From Dyella sp. OK004 (GTDB lineage Bacteria > Pseudomonadota > Gammaproteobacteria > Xanthomonadales > Rhodanobacteraceae), in the NCBI RefSeq assembly GCF_900114495.1, contig NZ_FOZI01000004.1, positions 62,001 to 126,000 on the forward strand: 64,000 nucleotides of DNA, written 5' to 3'. The notes beneath the pieces were generated by a model that saw only the letters and a program-made list of their open reading frames with translations, did no database searches and was not told the origin of the DNA. Positions 1-10,176 of the stretch are shown here, piece by piece; within the stretch, counting starts at the first letter, position 1, and each line of letters opens with the position of its first letter. Both the position numbers and the translations under genes were made by a program.

Positions 1-49
1 ACATCGCAACAGACACTGCGGCACAGTGCCGCTGGCGTTGCTGGGCCGG

Positions 50-1615
50 TCAGGCGCCGAGCAGCAGCCGATAGGCTGGGCTATCGCTCTCATCCCAGTG
101 CGGATAGCCCAGCGTGCGCAGGAACGACTGGAACATCGCGCGCTCATCCGCGGGTACCTGGATGCCGACCAGGATGCGGCCGTAATCGGCACCGTGGTTG
201 CGGTAGTGGAACAGGCTGATGTTCCAGTCCGGGTGCATATGACCGAGGAAGCGGGTGAGGGCGCCGGGGCGTTCGGGAAATTCGAAGCGGTAGAGCAGTT
301 CGTCGTGCGCCAGCAGCGAGCGGCCGCCGATCATGTGGCGCAGGTGCAGTTTGGCCAGCTCGTCGTCGGTAAGGTCGAGTACGCCGAAGCCTTGCGCGTG
401 GAACGCGGCGGTCAGCGCTTCGCGTTCGCCGCGGCTGTGGATCTGGATGCCGACGAAGATATGCGCCTGCGTGGCATCGCCGATGCGGTAGTTGAATTCG
501 GTGATGGCGCGCTGGCCCAGCGCGGTGCAGAAGCGGCGGAAGCTGCCGCGTTCTTCCGGGATGGTCACAGCGAACACGGCTTCGCGCTGCTCGCCGACTT
601 CGGCGCGCTCGGCGACGAAGCGCAGGCGATCGAAGTTCATGTTGGCGCCGGAAACGATGGCGACCAGGGTTTCATCGCGCAGGCCATGTTCCGCCGCGTA
701 GTGCTTGAGGCCGGCCACAGCCAGTGCGCCGGAGGGTTCCGGCACGCTGCGCGTTTCCTGGAACACATCGCGGATCGCCGCGCAGATGGCATCGGTATCC
801 ACTCGCACCATCGCATCCACGTGGCGCTGACACACCGCAAAGGTTTCCGCGCCGACCTGTTTCACCGCGGTGCCGTCGGCGAACAGGCCGACTTCGTCCA
901 GTGCGACGCGTGTGCCGGTTTCCAGGGAACGTGCCATCGCGTCCGAATCGGCCGTTTGCACGCCGATCACCTTGATCTCCGGGCGCAGCGCCTTGACGTA
1001 TGCCGCCACGCCGGCCAGCAGGCCGCCGCCACCGACCGGAACGAAGATCGCATGCAACGGCCCCGGATGCTGGCGCAGGATTTCCATGCCAACAGTGGCC
1101 TGGCCGGCGATCACGTCGGGGTCGTCGAAGGGATGCACAAAGCAGTAGCTGTGCTGCGCTTGCCGTCGTGCCGCTTCGGCCTGCGCGTCGCTATAGGAAT
1201 CGCCAGCCAGCACCACCTCGACCCAGCGGCCGCCGAAGCGGCGTACCGCGTCGATCTTTACCTGCGGCGCGGTCACCGGCATCACGATCACCGCATGCAG
1301 GCCGAGTCTCGCGGCGGCGAGCGCTACGCCCTGCGCATGATTGCCGGCGGAGGCGGCGATCACGCCACGCGCACGCTGCGCCGCGTCGAGACCCACCATC
1401 TTGTTGTAAGCACCGCGCAGCTTGAACGAGAACACTGGCTGCTGGTCTTCGCGCTTGAGCAATACGTTCTGGCCCAGGCGAGCGGATAGCAGTGGCGCCG
1501 GTTCCAATGGCGATTCACGTGCTACGTCGTAGACACGTGCGGCCAGCGTGCGGCGCAGAAGGTCATGATCCGTGTCGTCGCCGTCTTCCTGTCGTTCGGT
1601 GACCGCCGCGTTCAC
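50..1615 (-). CDS. ilvA: Threonine dehydratase (threonine ammonia-lyase), biosynthetic
   Basis: Deaminates threonine to 2-oxobutanoate, the committed step to isoleucine, in the cytoplasm with PLP. The 521-residue product has the PLP lysine motif FSFKLRGAYNK (Lys about 65), SGNHAQG near residue 92 and the glycine loop GGGGLLAG near 195. About 180 further residues match the paired ACT-like regulatory domains of the long, isoleucine-inhibited form rather than the short catabolic TdcB. The length is close to E. coli IlvA (514). It is the last gene of the leu-ilv operon and its ATG overlaps the ilvN stop by four bases, which suggests translational coupling. Feedback inhibition by Ile is inferred from the domain, not seen. 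Confidence 0.96.
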   Translation of the reverse strand: MNAAVTERQEDGDDTDHDLLRRTLAARVYDVARESPLEPAPLLSARLGQNVLLKREDQQPVFSFKLRGAYNKMVGLDAAQRARGVIAASAGNHAQGVALAAARLGLHAVIVMPVTAPQVKIDAVRRFGGRWVEVVLAGDSYSDAQAEAARRQAQHSYCFVHPFDDPDVIAGQATVGMEILRQHPGPLHAIFVPVGGGGLLAGVAAYVKALRPEIKVIGVQTADSDAMARSLETGTRVALDEVGLFADGTAVKQVGAETFAVCQRHVDAMVRVDTDAICAAIRDVFQETRSVPEPSGALAVAGLKHYAAEHGLRDETLVAIVSGANMNFDRLRFVAERAEVGEQREAVFAVTIPEERGSFRRFCTALGQRAITEFNYRIGDATQAHIFVGIQIHSRGEREALTAAFHAQGFGVLDLTDDELAKLHLRHMIGGRSLLAHDELLYRFEFPERPGALTRFLGHMHPDWNISLFHYRNHGADYGRILVGIQVPADERAMFQSFLRTLGYPHWDESDSPAYRLLLGA

Positions 1616-1860
1616 GGCATCGCGTCCACAGCCGGATGGCTGACCTCGATCACGTCAACCAACTTGCGTGTCTGCTTGATGAGCTGATCGACTGACGCGT
1701 CGGCACCATGCATGACCAAAGTGAGCTGGGAGACGGCGGGGTCCTGCGTCGCCGCGACCGTCAGCGAGTCGATGTTGTAGCCACGAGCCGAAAACAGGCC
1801 GGCGACCCGGACCAGCGCGCCAGCTTCGTTCTGCAACAGGATGGAAAGCGTGTGTTTCAT
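1612..1860 (-). CDS. ilvN: Acetolactate synthase small (regulatory) subunit
   Basis: Short ACT-domain protein of 82 residues that should bind the catalytic subunit encoded just upstream and confer valine feedback control. The ACT signature LLQNEAGALVRVAGLFSARG is near the N-terminus. It is only one ACT domain long, like E. coli IlvM/IlvN and unlike the longer IlvH (about 160 residues). I chose the ATG at 1860 because a GAG-containing ribosome site lies before it; a TTG at 1878 overlapping the ilvB stop would add six residues but lacks a site. It lies 14 bases after ilvB and overlaps ilvA by four bases. The symbol ilvM or ilvH could equally be used. Confidence 0.88.
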   Translation of the reverse strand: MKHTLSILLQNEAGALVRVAGLFSARGYNIDSLTVAATQDPAVSQLTLVMHGADASVDQLIKQTRKLVDVIEVSHPAVDAMP

Positions 1861-1874
1861 GTCGGTCTCGGGGT

Positions 1875-3755
1875 TCAAAACATGTCGCTCGCGGGATCAT
1901 TCGTTTTTGCTGGCGCTTGCCGCGAAGCGATGTGGTCGCCGGTGATCATCTGCGCATAAGTCGCGCCAGGACCGACCATCGGGTACACACCGGCGTCGGG
2001 ATCGATCATCACTTCCAGGAAGGCCGGGCCGGGATGGGCGAGGAAGGCGGCGATGGTGTGCGCCAGGTCTTCATTGCGCTCCAGCCGCTCGGCCCATTCG
2101 AAGCCGTCGGCCTGCGCAGCCTTGATGAAGTCCTTGCGATGCAGGCTCTTGTCGGACGAGGCGAAACGGCCTCGGAAGAACAGCTTCTGCCACTGCCGCA
2201 CCATGCCGTCGCCGATGTTGTTGAGCACCACCACCTTCACCGGCAGGCCATAAGTGGTGACGGTTTCCAGCTCGCCCAGGTTCATGCGGATGCTGGCGTC
2301 GCCGTCGATATCGATCACCATTGCATCGCGCCGCGCGAACTGCGCGCCGATCGCGGCCGGCAACCCGAAACCCATCGTGCCCATCGAGCCGGAGCTGAGC
2401 CAATGGCGCGGCTCGCGGAAATCGAAGTACTGCGCCGCCCACATCTGATGCTGGCCCACGCCCGTGCTGATGATGGCGCGGCCCTGCGTGTGACGGTTGA
2501 TCTCCTGGATCACCGCATAGGGCTGGATCAGCGGACTGGTGCGGTCATAGTCCAACGCATGCGTGCGCTTGAGCGCGGCGATGTGCTGGTGCCACGTTGA
2601 GTATTGCTGGGCCAGTCGCTGCCGGTAGCCGTGCTGCTCACCCCAGCGGCGCAGCTGCGCCAGGGTGCGCGAGAGATCGCCAGTATGGTGCCAGTCGACC
2701 TTTTTCACCTTGCCGATCTCGGCGGGATCGATGTCGATCTGTGCGATGAACTTCGCGCCGGGTGCGAAACGGTCCGGCACACCAGCGACGCGGTCGTCGA
2801 AGCGTGCGCCCAGTGCGAACAGGAAATCGCAGTCATCCACCGCGTAGTTGGCGTACGCCGTGCCGTGCATGCCGAGCATGTGCAGCGCCAGCGGTTCGGT
2901 GGTGTCGTAGGCGCCCAGGCCCATCAGGGTGGTGGTGACTGGCAAACCGAAGTCGGCCACGAAGGCACGCAGCTGGTCGGCGGCGCCGGAGGCGATGACG
3001 CCACCGCCTGCATAGATCAGCGGCCGGCGCGACTGTGCGAGCGCTTCGAAGAAAGCCGCGCAATCGGCTTCGGCCAAGGTGGCCTGTTCGAGCTTCTGCA
3101 ACCGCGCACGATAGCCGGGCATGGGTAGCAGGCCTTCGCCGCGAAACTCCAGCGGCGTGTTCTGCACGTCCTTGGGGATGTCCACCACCACCGGGCCAGG
3201 GCGACCGCTGCGCGCAATCTCGAACGCGGTGCGCAAGGTGTCTTCCAGCTTTTCGGCATCGGTGACCAGGAACACATGCTTGGCGCAGGCACTCATGATG
3301 TTGCTGATCGGCGCTTCCTGGAACGCATCGCTGCCGATGGCCGTCGTCGGCACCTGGCCGCAGATTACCACCATCGGAATCGAATCGGCCATCGAGTCGC
3401 GCACCGGCGTAACCATGTTGGTGGCGCCCGGGCCGGAAGTGACGATGGCCACGCCCACCTTGCCCGAAGCACGCGCATAACCGGCCGCCATGAAACCCGC
3501 GCCCTGCTCATTGGCCGGCACGATCAGCGGCATCGGTTCGCCGCCGTTCGGCGCGAGGTGCGTGGCGTTGTAGCGGAACACCGCGTCGTACACCGGCAGG
3601 ATGGCGCCGCCGGAATAGCCGAACAGTACGTCGACGCCTTCGTCGGCGAGCACCTGCACCACGACCTCGGCGCCGCTCATGCGCAGCGCGTTGAGGGGGT
3701 GGGTGGCGTCGCTTTCAGAGGCGGCGTCGAGAATGTCCGGCAGAAGCGCATTCAT
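1875..3755 (-). CDS. ilvB: Acetolactate synthase large (catalytic) subunit
   Basis: TPP-dependent enzyme that condenses two pyruvates to acetolactate, or pyruvate with 2-oxobutanoate, in valine/leucine and isoleucine synthesis. The 626 residues hold an N-terminal TPP domain (FGYSGGAILPVYD with the expected Glu just upstream), a central FAD-binding type domain, and a C-terminal TPP/Mg motif (GDASIRMNLGELETV). The N-terminus is about 30 residues longer than E. coli IlvG. The start MNALLPDIL was chosen because AAAGGA lies about 10 bases upstream; a longer in-frame start would run into the repeat after ilvC. Also called ilvG in xanthomonads. The small subunit follows 14 bases later. Confidence 0.95.
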   Translation of the reverse strand: MNALLPDILDAASESDATHPLNALRMSGAEVVVQVLADEGVDVLFGYSGGAILPVYDAVFRYNATHLAPNGGEPMPLIVPANEQGAGFMAAGYARASGKVGVAIVTSGPGATNMVTPVRDSMADSIPMVVICGQVPTTAIGSDAFQEAPISNIMSACAKHVFLVTDAEKLEDTLRTAFEIARSGRPGPVVVDIPKDVQNTPLEFRGEGLLPMPGYRARLQKLEQATLAEADCAAFFEALAQSRRPLIYAGGGVIASGAADQLRAFVADFGLPVTTTLMGLGAYDTTEPLALHMLGMHGTAYANYAVDDCDFLFALGARFDDRVAGVPDRFAPGAKFIAQIDIDPAEIGKVKKVDWHHTGDLSRTLAQLRRWGEQHGYRQRLAQQYSTWHQHIAALKRTHALDYDRTSPLIQPYAVIQEINRHTQGRAIISTGVGQHQMWAAQYFDFREPRHWLSSGSMGTMGFGLPAAIGAQFARRDAMVIDIDGDASIRMNLGELETVTTYGLPVKVVVLNNIGDGMVRQWQKLFFRGRFASSDKSLHRKDFIKAAQADGFEWAERLERNEDLAHTIAAFLAHPGPAFLEVMIDPDAGVYPMVGPGATYAQMITGDHIASRQAPAKTNDPASDMF

Positions 3756-3825
3756 GGTGAAGCGGGTCCTTTGGTGGTGGATCTTTTGCGTTGCTGAAAA
3801 ATGGAGCGGTGTCGCAAGAGCTTTA

Positions 3826-3973
3826 CCCCTCCCCAACCCTCCCCTGTCCCACGGGACTAGCTGCGCGTCGCAAGCAGGGGAGGGAGCAGGTTGCGCAGGC
3901 TCTGAGCTCTTGCCCCTCCCCCTGCTTGCGACGCGCAGCTAGTCCCGTGGGACAGGGGGAGGTTGGGAGGGGG
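3826..3973. repeat. GC-rich inverted repeat (family 1, copy A) between ilvC and ilvB
   Basis: Two arms of about 59 bases (3826-3884 and 3913-3973) are near-perfect reverse complements separated by about 28 bases. Each arm begins CCCCTCCC and is itself folded (CCCTG ... CAGGGG). Compared with copies D and F, each arm carries an extra segment of about 25 bases (GGGACTAGCTGCGCGTCG core) at the hairpin tip, which also occurs in copy E. It fills most of the only large gap in this half of the operon. Resembles REP/BIME elements; no ORF. Confidence 0.85.
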
Positions 3974-4009
3974 TGAACCTTGCGATGACCTCGCAAGGCT
4001 CGCGAGCTC

Positions 4010-5026
4010 TTACCCCACCTTCTTCAACGGCTCAGCCGCCGGCTTCGCCGCACCCGCCTGCAACCATGGCATGCGCGCGCGCAGCTTCGCGCCAACCTGC
4101 TCGATCGGATGCTCGAGGTCCGCCTGCTTGAAGCGCTTGTAGTTCGGCAGGCCGGCTTTGTGCTCGGCGATCCAGTTGCGCGCGAAGGTGCCGTCCTGGA
4201 TGTCGGTGAGTACGGCCTTCATCCGCTCCTTGGTGCCGGCGTCGATCACGCGCGGGCCGCTCACATAGTCGCCGTACTGCGCGGTCTCGGAGACGAACTC
4301 CAGCATGCGGGCAATGCCGCCTTCGTAGAACAGATCCACGATCAGCTTCAGCTCGTGCAGCACTTCGTAATAGGCGATCTCCGGCTGATAACCGGCTTCC
4401 ACCAGCGTCTCGAAGCCGGCCTGCACCAGCGAGCTGGCGCCGCCGCACAGCACGGCCTGTTCACCGAACAGATCGGTCTCGGTCTCTTCCTTGAAATCGG
4501 TCTTGATCAGCAGTGCGCGACCGCCGCCGATGCCGTCGGCATACGCTTTGGCCTTGGCTTCGGCCTGGCCGCTGACGTCCTGGTGCACGGCCCAGATGCA
4601 TGGCACGCCACGGCCGATTTCATACTCGCGGCGCACCAGCGCGCCCGGGCCCTTTGGCGCGACCAGGATCACGTCGATGTCGGCGCGCGGTTCGATCTGC
4701 TTGAAGTGCACGTTGAAGCCATGCGCGAACAGCAGCGCGGCGCCCGGCTTGATGTTCGGTTCGATCGACTCGTGATACAGCGCGGGCTGCACCATGTCAG
4801 GCGTGAGCACGGCGACCAGATCAGCGCCGCGCACGGCGTCGGCCGGCTCAGCCACGTTGAAGCCTTCGGCGCGGGCTTTCTCCCACGACGGGCCGCCCTT
4901 GCGCAGACCGACCACGACATCGAGGCCGGAGTCGCGCAGGTTGAGAGCGTGGGCGCGGCCCTGGCTGCCATAGCCGAGCACAGCGATGCGGGCTTGGGCC
5001 AGCGTGGAATGTGAGGTGGTGCTCAT
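4010..5026 (-). CDS. ilvC: Ketol-acid reductoisomerase (NADP+)
   Basis: Converts acetolactate to 2,3-dihydroxyisovalerate (and the Ile analogue) by alkyl migration and NADPH reduction. The 338-residue product is a class I short enzyme. It has an N-terminal Rossmann motif ([15 protein letters not shown]), then the C-terminal KARI domain with catalytic acidic motif [14 protein letters not shown] and a later E-rich helix. The start MSTTSHST was chosen because its ATG overlaps the ilvD stop as ATGA; the frame stays open far upstream but that part is antisense-like shadow of ilvD. A C-terminal Ala/Pro/Lys tail follows the conserved domain. Confidence 0.96.
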   Translation of the reverse strand: MSTTSHSTLAQARIAVLGYGSQGRAHALNLRDSGLDVVVGLRKGGPSWEKARAEGFNVAEPADAVRGADLVAVLTPDMVQPALYHESIEPNIKPGAALLFAHGFNVHFKQIEPRADIDVILVAPKGPGALVRREYEIGRGVPCIWAVHQDVSGQAEAKAKAYADGIGGGRALLIKTDFKEETETDLFGEQAVLCGGASSLVQAGFETLVEAGYQPEIAYYEVLHELKLIVDLFYEGGIARMLEFVSETAQYGDYVSGPRVIDAGTKERMKAVLTDIQDGTFARNWIAEHKAGLPNYKRFKQADLEHPIEQVGAKLRARMPWLQAGAAKPAAEPLKKVG

Positions 5027-6729
5027 GCGGTGACTCCTTCGGTAGCGGTGACTTGGACGTGTTTGGGTGTGGAGACAGCAGTGTCGGGATGCGTGGTGGC
5101 GCCGTCGGAAGCTGAGCCGACCAGGCGCGCGTACTTGGCAAGCGCGCCGGTGGTGACCTTGGGTGCGGGTGGCTTCCAGTGCTGGCGGCGTTCGACCAAG
5201 TCGGCGTCGGTTTCGATGTCGCGCAGACCGGCGTCGATGCGGATCAGGTCGCCGTCGCGCAGCAGTGCGATGGGGCCGCCGCGCGCCGCTTCGGGTGCGA
5301 TGTGGCCCACCATGAAGCCGTGCGTGGCGCCGGAGAAACGGCCGTCGGTGATCAGCGCGACGTCGTCGCCCAGGCCGCGTCCGATCAGTGCGGCGGTGAC
5401 GCCGAGCATCTCGCGCATGCCGGGGCCGCCGGCCGGGCCCTCGTTGCGGATCACGATCACATCGCCCTTGGCGATGCGTCCGGACTGCACGGCGGCGAAA
5501 GCCTGTTCCTCGCTTTCGAACACACGCGCGGTGCCTTCGAAATGGCTGGCGCCCTTGCCGGCCAACTTCAGAATGCAGCCTTCCGGTGCGAGATTGCCGT
5601 ACAGAATCGAATAGCCACCGCGCGGCTTCAGCGGCTTGCTGACGGGAAGCACGACATCCTGTTGTTCCGCGCGCGGTGCGGCGGCGGCTTCTTCGAACAG
5701 GCTGTGGCCGGTGACGGTGGGGGCGTCTTCGAGCATGCCGGCCGCGATCAGTTCCTGCGCCACTCTTGCGCTGCCACCGGCGCCGAACATCTCGACGGCG
5801 GTGTAGCGGCCGCCCGGCAGCAGGTCGGCGATCACGGGTGTGTGCTTCGACGCGGGTTCGAAATCTTCCAGCGTCCAGGTTGCGCCGGCTTCGCGGGCAA
5901 TGGCCAGCAGATGCAGCACCGCATTGGTGGAACCAGCGGTGGCGGCGACCATGCGCGCGGCATTGCGCAGCGAAGTGCGATTGATCAGTGCGCGCGGCGA
6001 GCGCTGCTCGCGCAGGCAATCCATCACCAGCTCGCCGCAGCGACGTGCGGCGGCAGCCTTGGCGGGATGCGTGGCGGGAATGTCGTTGAAGCCCATCGGC
6101 GACAGGCCCAGCGTGGTCAGCACCATCGCCATGGTGTTGGCGGTGAACTGGCCGCCGCAGGCGCCAGCGCCGGGGCAGGCATCGCGCTCAACAGATGCGA
6201 GTTCGGCATCGTCGATCTTGCCCGCGCCATGTGCGCCGACCGCTTCGAACACCTGCTGGATGGTGATCGGATGGTTGTCGTGCGTGCCGTGTGCGATGGT
6301 GCCGCCGTAGAGCGCGACCGCCGGAATATCCAGGCGCGCCATCGCCATCGCGGCGGCGGGGATGGTTTTGTCGCAACCGCACAGCACCACCATCGCGTCG
6401 AGGCAGTGGCCATCCACGGCCAGCTCGATCGAATCGGTGATCACCTCGCGGCTGATCAGCGAGGCGCGCATGCCCGGCGTGCCCATCGCGATGCCGTCGG
6501 TCACGGCAATCGTGTTGAACTCGATCGGCGTGCCGCCCGCCGCGCGAATGCCTTCGGCGACGTGTTCGGCCAGCTCGCGCAGGTTGAGGTTGCATGGGCT
6601 GACGTTGGACCAGGTATGCACCACCGCCACTAGCGGCTTGGCGATGGCGGCATCGTCCAGCCCGGTGGCACGCAGCATCGCGCGCGCGGGTGCGCGGTCG
6701 GCGCCGGTCTTGATGAGATCACTACGCAT
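5023..6729 (-). CDS. ilvD: Dihydroxy-acid dehydratase
   Basis: Iron-sulfur dehydratase of the IlvD/Edd family; dehydrates 2,3-dihydroxyisovalerate to 2-oxoisovalerate and the Ile analogue. The 568 residues include the cysteine motifs [24 protein letters not shown] and [16 protein letters not shown], and the C-terminal [15 protein letters not shown] motif. The length matches the family (about 560-615). Its stop overlaps the ilvC start by four bases. Upstream, a 186-base gap with a palindromic element separates it from leuB. Start ATG at 6729 gives the expected N-terminus. Confidence 0.96.
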   Translation of the reverse strand: MRSDLIKTGADRAPARAMLRATGLDDAAIAKPLVAVVHTWSNVSPCNLNLRELAEHVAEGIRAAGGTPIEFNTIAVTDGIAMGTPGMRASLISREVITDSIELAVDGHCLDAMVVLCGCDKTIPAAAMAMARLDIPAVALYGGTIAHGTHDNHPITIQQVFEAVGAHGAGKIDDAELASVERDACPGAGACGGQFTANTMAMVLTTLGLSPMGFNDIPATHPAKAAAARRCGELVMDCLREQRSPRALINRTSLRNAARMVAATAGSTNAVLHLLAIAREAGATWTLEDFEPASKHTPVIADLLPGGRYTAVEMFGAGGSARVAQELIAAGMLEDAPTVTGHSLFEEAAAAPRAEQQDVVLPVSKPLKPRGGYSILYGNLAPEGCILKLAGKGASHFEGTARVFESEEQAFAAVQSGRIAKGDVIVIRNEGPAGGPGMREMLGVTAALIGRGLGDDVALITDGRFSGATHGFMVGHIAPEAARGGPIALLRDGDLIRIDAGLRDIETDADLVERRQHWKPPAPKVTTGALAKYARLVGSASDGATTHPDTAVSTPKHVQVTATEGVTA

Positions 6730-6763
6730 GAAGGGTCTCGTTGGCGGAACAGTGGAAGGTGCT

Positions 6764-6861
6764 CTCCCTGCGTGCAGGGGTTTCGCGGGACAGGGCGCGG
6801 GGAGTGGCGGACACCCGGGGCAAGGTGTGCAGCGCCCTCGTTGCCCGCTGCACGCAGGGAG
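6764..6861. repeat. Inverted repeat between leuB and ilvD (copy B)
   Basis: A 14-base arm CTCCCTGCGTGCAG at 6764-6777 is repeated exactly inverted at 6848-6861, enclosing about 70 GC-rich bases that also contain GGGACAGGG. It occupies the leuB-ilvD gap of the operon. Related in base composition and in the CCCTGC/GCAGGG arms to family 1 but not clearly the same unit. Confidence 0.65.
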
Positions 6862-6915
6862 GAGCAGAGGGTGCGAAGGCCGTACGGCCTCCGCGTGGAT
6901 TCATGGCGGCCTTGC

Positions 6916-8013
6916 TCAGCCGCATGCGCGCGCTCCAGCGAAGAACGCTTCGGAAGCGGCGGCATGTTCTTCGAACGCGACCAACACGGCATCGCGAACC
7001 GCGTCGGTGCCGGCCTGCCCGCCGATGTCGCGGGTGTGCGGACCACGCTCCAGCACATCCGCTACGGCCGCTTCGATGGCGACGGCCTCGTGTTCCAGGC
7101 CTAGTGAATGACGCAGCAGCATGGCGACCGACAGGATCGCGCCCACCGGATTTGCCACGCCCTTGCCGGCGATATCCGGCGCGGAACCGTGGATGGGTTC
7201 GTACAGGCCGGCCTTGCCTTCGCCCAGCGAGGCGGAAGGCAGCAGACCCAGCGAGCCGGCCAGCGCGGCGGCTTCGTCGGTGAGGATGTCGCCGAACAGG
7301 TTCTCGGTGACCACCACGTCGTAGTGCGACGGCTGGGTCAGCAGCAGCATCGCCATCGAGTCGACCAGTTGGTGTTCCAGCTTCACGTCCGGGTACTCGG
7401 CGGCGATGCGCTGCACCGTGCTGCGCCACAGGCGCGAGGTTTCCAGCACGTTGGCCTTGTCCACCGAGGTGACCTTGTGGCGACGGCCGCGCGCCAGCTC
7501 GAAGGCCCGGCGGGTGACGCGCTCCACTTCGGCGACGGTGTACTTGCACTCGTCGATGGCGGTGTCGGTGGTGCGCGTCTTGGCACCGAAATAGGCGCCG
7601 CCAGTCAGTTCGCGCACGAACAGCACGTCGACGTTCTTCAGCTTCTCGTTCTTCAGCGGCGACAGTGCGGCCAGCGCGGGGTGTACCTGCAGAGGACGCA
7701 GGTTGGCGTACACGCCGAGCGCGGCGCGCAAGGCGAGCAGGCCTTGCTCAGGACGCACCGGCGCATGCGGATCGGACCACTTCGGTCCGCCCACTGCGCC
7801 CAGCAACACGGCATCGGCGCTCTTGCAGGCTTCCAGCGACGCGGCGGGCAGCGGTTCGCCGGTGGCATCGATGGCACAGCCGCCGATCAGGTGTTCCTCG
7901 TAGCTGAACTCGTGGCCGAAGTGTTCGGCGACGGCGTCGAGTACGGCTACGGCGGCGGCAGTGACTTCCGGGCCGACACCATCGCCGGGCAGGGTGACGA
8001 TGCGAGCTTTCAT
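6916..8013 (-). CDS. leuB: 3-Isopropylmalate dehydrogenase
   Basis: NAD-dependent oxidative decarboxylation of 3-isopropylmalate to 2-oxoisocaproate in leucine synthesis. The 365-residue product shows the N-terminal [19 protein letters not shown], the substrate-loop motif [12 protein letters not shown] and the metal/NAD motif [19 protein letters not shown] with [14 protein letters not shown] further on. The length is that of the family. ATG chosen because it overlaps the leuD stop as ATGA and the conserved N-terminus starts exactly there. Confidence 0.96.
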   Translation of the reverse strand: MKARIVTLPGDGVGPEVTAAAVAVLDAVAEHFGHEFSYEEHLIGGCAIDATGEPLPAASLEACKSADAVLLGAVGGPKWSDPHAPVRPEQGLLALRAALGVYANLRPLQVHPALAALSPLKNEKLKNVDVLFVRELTGGAYFGAKTRTTDTAIDECKYTVAEVERVTRRAFELARGRRHKVTSVDKANVLETSRLWRSTVQRIAAEYPDVKLEHQLVDSMAMLLLTQPSHYDVVVTENLFGDILTDEAAALAGSLGLLPSASLGEGKAGLYEPIHGSAPDIAGKGVANPVGAILSVAMLLRHSLGLEHEAVAIEAAVADVLERGPHTRDIGGQAGTDAVRDAVLVAFEEHAAASEAFFAGARACG

Positions 8014-8594
8014 GCGGCGTGCTCCAGTTGCTGTTCGTAGGTGGTGATGGCGTCGGCGTGCTGCAGCAGGTAACCCAGCTGATCGACGCCGTTGAGCAGA
8101 CAGTGGCGGGCGAAGGCTTCGAGCTTGAACGGCACGTGGCCACCATCCGCCAGCGCGATGAATTGCCCGCGCACGTCGATGGTCAGTTCGAGGCCGGGGT
8201 GCGAAAGCAGCCAGTTGTGCTCGGCATCGGAGATCACGATGGCGAGCAGGCCGTTCTTCAGCGCGTTGTTGCGGAAGATGTCCGCGATCTCGCTGCAGAT
8301 CACCGCCTTGATGCCGTAATCCAGCAGCGCCCACGGCGCGTGCTCACGCGATGAGCCACAGCCGAAATTGCGGCCGGCGACCAGGATCGAGCAACCCTTG
8401 GCTTCCGGCTTGTTCAACGGGAACGCCGGGTTGTCGCTGCCATCCGGCTGATAGCGCCAGTCGTGGAAACACAGCTTGCCCAGGCCAGCGCGCTCGGTGG
8501 TAGTGAGGAAGCGCGCAGGGATGATGCGGTCGGTGTCGATGTTCTCGTCGGCCAGCACGGCGGTGCGGGAGTGGATGCGGGTGATGGGCTTCAT
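8010..8594 (-). CDS. leuD: 3-Isopropylmalate dehydratase small subunit
   Basis: Swivel-domain subunit of isopropylmalate isomerase, partner of LeuC. The 194 residues start [20 protein letters not shown] and contain [11 protein letters not shown] and the [17 protein letters not shown] motif of the aconitase swivel domain. The start follows the known N-terminus; the open frame upstream enters repeat C and is not coding. It overlaps leuB by four bases and lies 169 bases after leuC, a gap filled by repeat C. Confidence 0.95.
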   Translation of the reverse strand: MKPITRIHSRTAVLADENIDTDRIIPARFLTTTERAGLGKLCFHDWRYQPDGSDNPAFPLNKPEAKGCSILVAGRNFGCGSSREHAPWALLDYGIKAVICSEIADIFRNNALKNGLLAIVISDAEHNWLLSHPGLELTIDVRGQFIALADGGHVPFKLEAFARHCLLNGVDQLGYLLQHADAITTYEQQLEHAA

Positions 8595-8626
8595 GCGGCA
8601 CTCCGATGAGCGAAGACGAGATCTGC

Positions 8627-8743
8627 TCCCTCTCCTGCGTGTAGCAGGGGAGGGTTGGGGAGGGGTGAAGCCCCGCAAGTCATGCGGCGTTTGTCGCAAG
8701 GGCTTACCCCCTCCCAACCTCCCCCTGCGAGCAGGGGGAGGAG
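8627..8743. repeat. GC-rich inverted repeat (family 1, copy C) between leuC and leuD
   Basis: Left half has CTCCTGCG ... GCAGGGGAGGGTTGGGG (8627-8672). Right half is TGTCGCAAGGGCTTACCCCC followed by TCCCAACCTCCCCCTGCG ... GCAGGGGGAGGAG (8692-8743). The two halves are reverse complements of one another and each half contains a small hairpin. The GTCGCAAGGGCTTACCCC edge recurs in copies D and F. Non-coding. Confidence 0.8.
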
Positions 8744-8763
8744 CTGTCGATGTCGCTGCGTAC

Positions 8764-10176
8764 TCATGCGGCAGCCTCCGTCAAGTACTCACGCGGATCG
8801 GCGATCACGCCGGCCAGCGCGGAAGCGGCCGCAGTGGCCGGGCTTGCCAGCACCGTGCGCGCGCCCTTGCCTTGGCGGCCTTCGAAGTTGCGGTTGGAGG
8901 TGCTCACCACCAGCTGCCCCGGCTGTGCCAGGTCGCCGTTCATGGCGATGCACATCGAGCAGCCAGGCACGCGCCACTCGGCGCCGGCTTCGGTGAACAC
9001 CTGATGCAGGCCTTCGCGCTCCGCATCGCGGCGCACCGCTTCGGAGCCTGGTACCACCAGCATGCGCACACCGCTGGCGACGCGGTGGCCGCGCAGGATG
9101 TTGGCCGCTTCGCGCAGATCGGAGAGGCGTGAGTTGGTGCAGCTGCCGACAAACACCACATCCACCGGCATGCCTTGCATCGGCTTGCCCGGTTCGCTGT
9201 GCATATAGGCAAGTGCGCGGGTCTCCTGCGCTGAGCGCGCGGCCGGCACGGGCTTGTCCATCGCGATCGCCATGCCCGGATGGGTGCCGTAGGTGACGGT
9301 GGGTTTGACCTTGCTGGCGTCGATGCGCACTTCGCGGTCGTATGCCGCGCCCGCATCGGTGCGCAGCGCGCGCCACTTCGCCACAGCGGTCTCCCAGGCC
9401 TCACCTTGCGGTGCGCGCGGGCGGCCCTTCAGCCAGTTGAACGTGGTGTCGTCTGGCGCGATCAGGCCCGCACGCGCGCCGGCTTCGATCGACATGTTGC
9501 ACACGGTCATGCGCTCATCCATCGACAACGCCTCGATGGCATCGCCGCGGTATTCGATGACGTAGCCGGTGCCACCGTCCACGCCGATCTCGCCGATGAT
9601 GTGCAGGATCAGATCCTTGGCGCCGACGCCTTTCGGCAGATGACCGTCTACGTAGATGGCCAGCGTCTTGGGCTTGCGTTGCAGTAGGCACTGCGTCGCC
9701 ATCACATGACCGACTTCGGTGGTGCCGATGCCGAACGCCAATGCGCCGAATGCACCGTGAGTGGAGGTGTGACTGTCGCCGCAGACGATGGTCATGCCCG
9801 GTTGTGTGGCCCCCAGCTCCGGGCCGATCACGTGCACGATGCCGCGATCGTTACTGTCCCAACCGTGCAGCTCCACGCCGAACTCGCGGCAGTTTGCTTC
9901 CAGCTGCGCGACCTGCGCTTTCGCCTCGTCGTTGGCGTAGGGGCGTTCGCCATTGGCGGCCGCGGGCAGCGTTGGCGTGGAGTGATCCAGCGTTGCCAGT
10001 ATGCGATCCGGGCGGCGCAGTTTCAGGCCGCGCTCGCGCAGTTCGGTGAAGGCCTGCGGCGAGGTGACTTCATGCACCAGGTGCAGGTCGATGTAGAGGA
10101 TTGCCGGGGTATCGGCGGTTTCGGGCGCGACGACGTGCGCATCCCACACTTTCTCGAACAGGGTCTTGGCGCTCAT
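8764..10176 (-). CDS. leuC: 3-Isopropylmalate dehydratase large subunit
   Basis: [4Fe-4S] aconitase-family subunit that with LeuD interconverts 2- and 3-isopropylmalate. The 470 residues (family about 466) hold the cluster cysteines in [15 protein letters not shown] and [12 protein letters not shown], and the motif [20 protein letters not shown]. The start [12 protein letters not shown] was chosen because it overlaps the ilvE stop as ATGA and has the family N-terminus; upstream in-frame extension lies inside ilvE. Confidence 0.96.
   Translation of the reverse strand: MSAKTLFEKVWDAHVVAPETADTPAILYIDLHLVHEVTSPQAFTELRERGLKLRRPDRILATLDHSTPTLPAAANGERPYANDEAKAQVAQLEANCREFGVELHGWDSNDRGIVHVIGPELGATQPGMTIVCGDSHTSTHGAFGALAFGIGTTEVGHVMATQCLLQRKPKTLAIYVDGHLPKGVGAKDLILHIIGEIGVDGGTGYVIEYRGDAIEALSMDERMTVCNMSIEAGARAGLIAPDDTTFNWLKGRPRAPQGEAWETAVAKWRALRTDAGAAYDREVRIDASKVKPTVTYGTHPGMAIAMDKPVPAARSAQETRALAYMHSEPGKPMQGMPVDVVFVGSCTNSRLSDLREAANILRGHRVASGVRMLVVPGSEAVRRDAEREGLHQVFTEAGAEWRVPGCSMCIAMNGDLAQPGQLVVSTSNRNFEGRQGKGARTVLASPATAAASALAGVIADPREYLTEAAA

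Noticed and set aside
26-1489. A 487-codon plus-strand frame over ilvA
   Set aside because: No recognisable domain; ilvA on the other strand has every catalytic motif.
5027-6019. N-terminal extension of ilvC into ilvD
   Set aside because: Arg-rich shadow sequence; the KARI N-terminus starts at the ATGA overlap. The same applies to long upstream extensions of leuB, leuC, thrC and cpdB.
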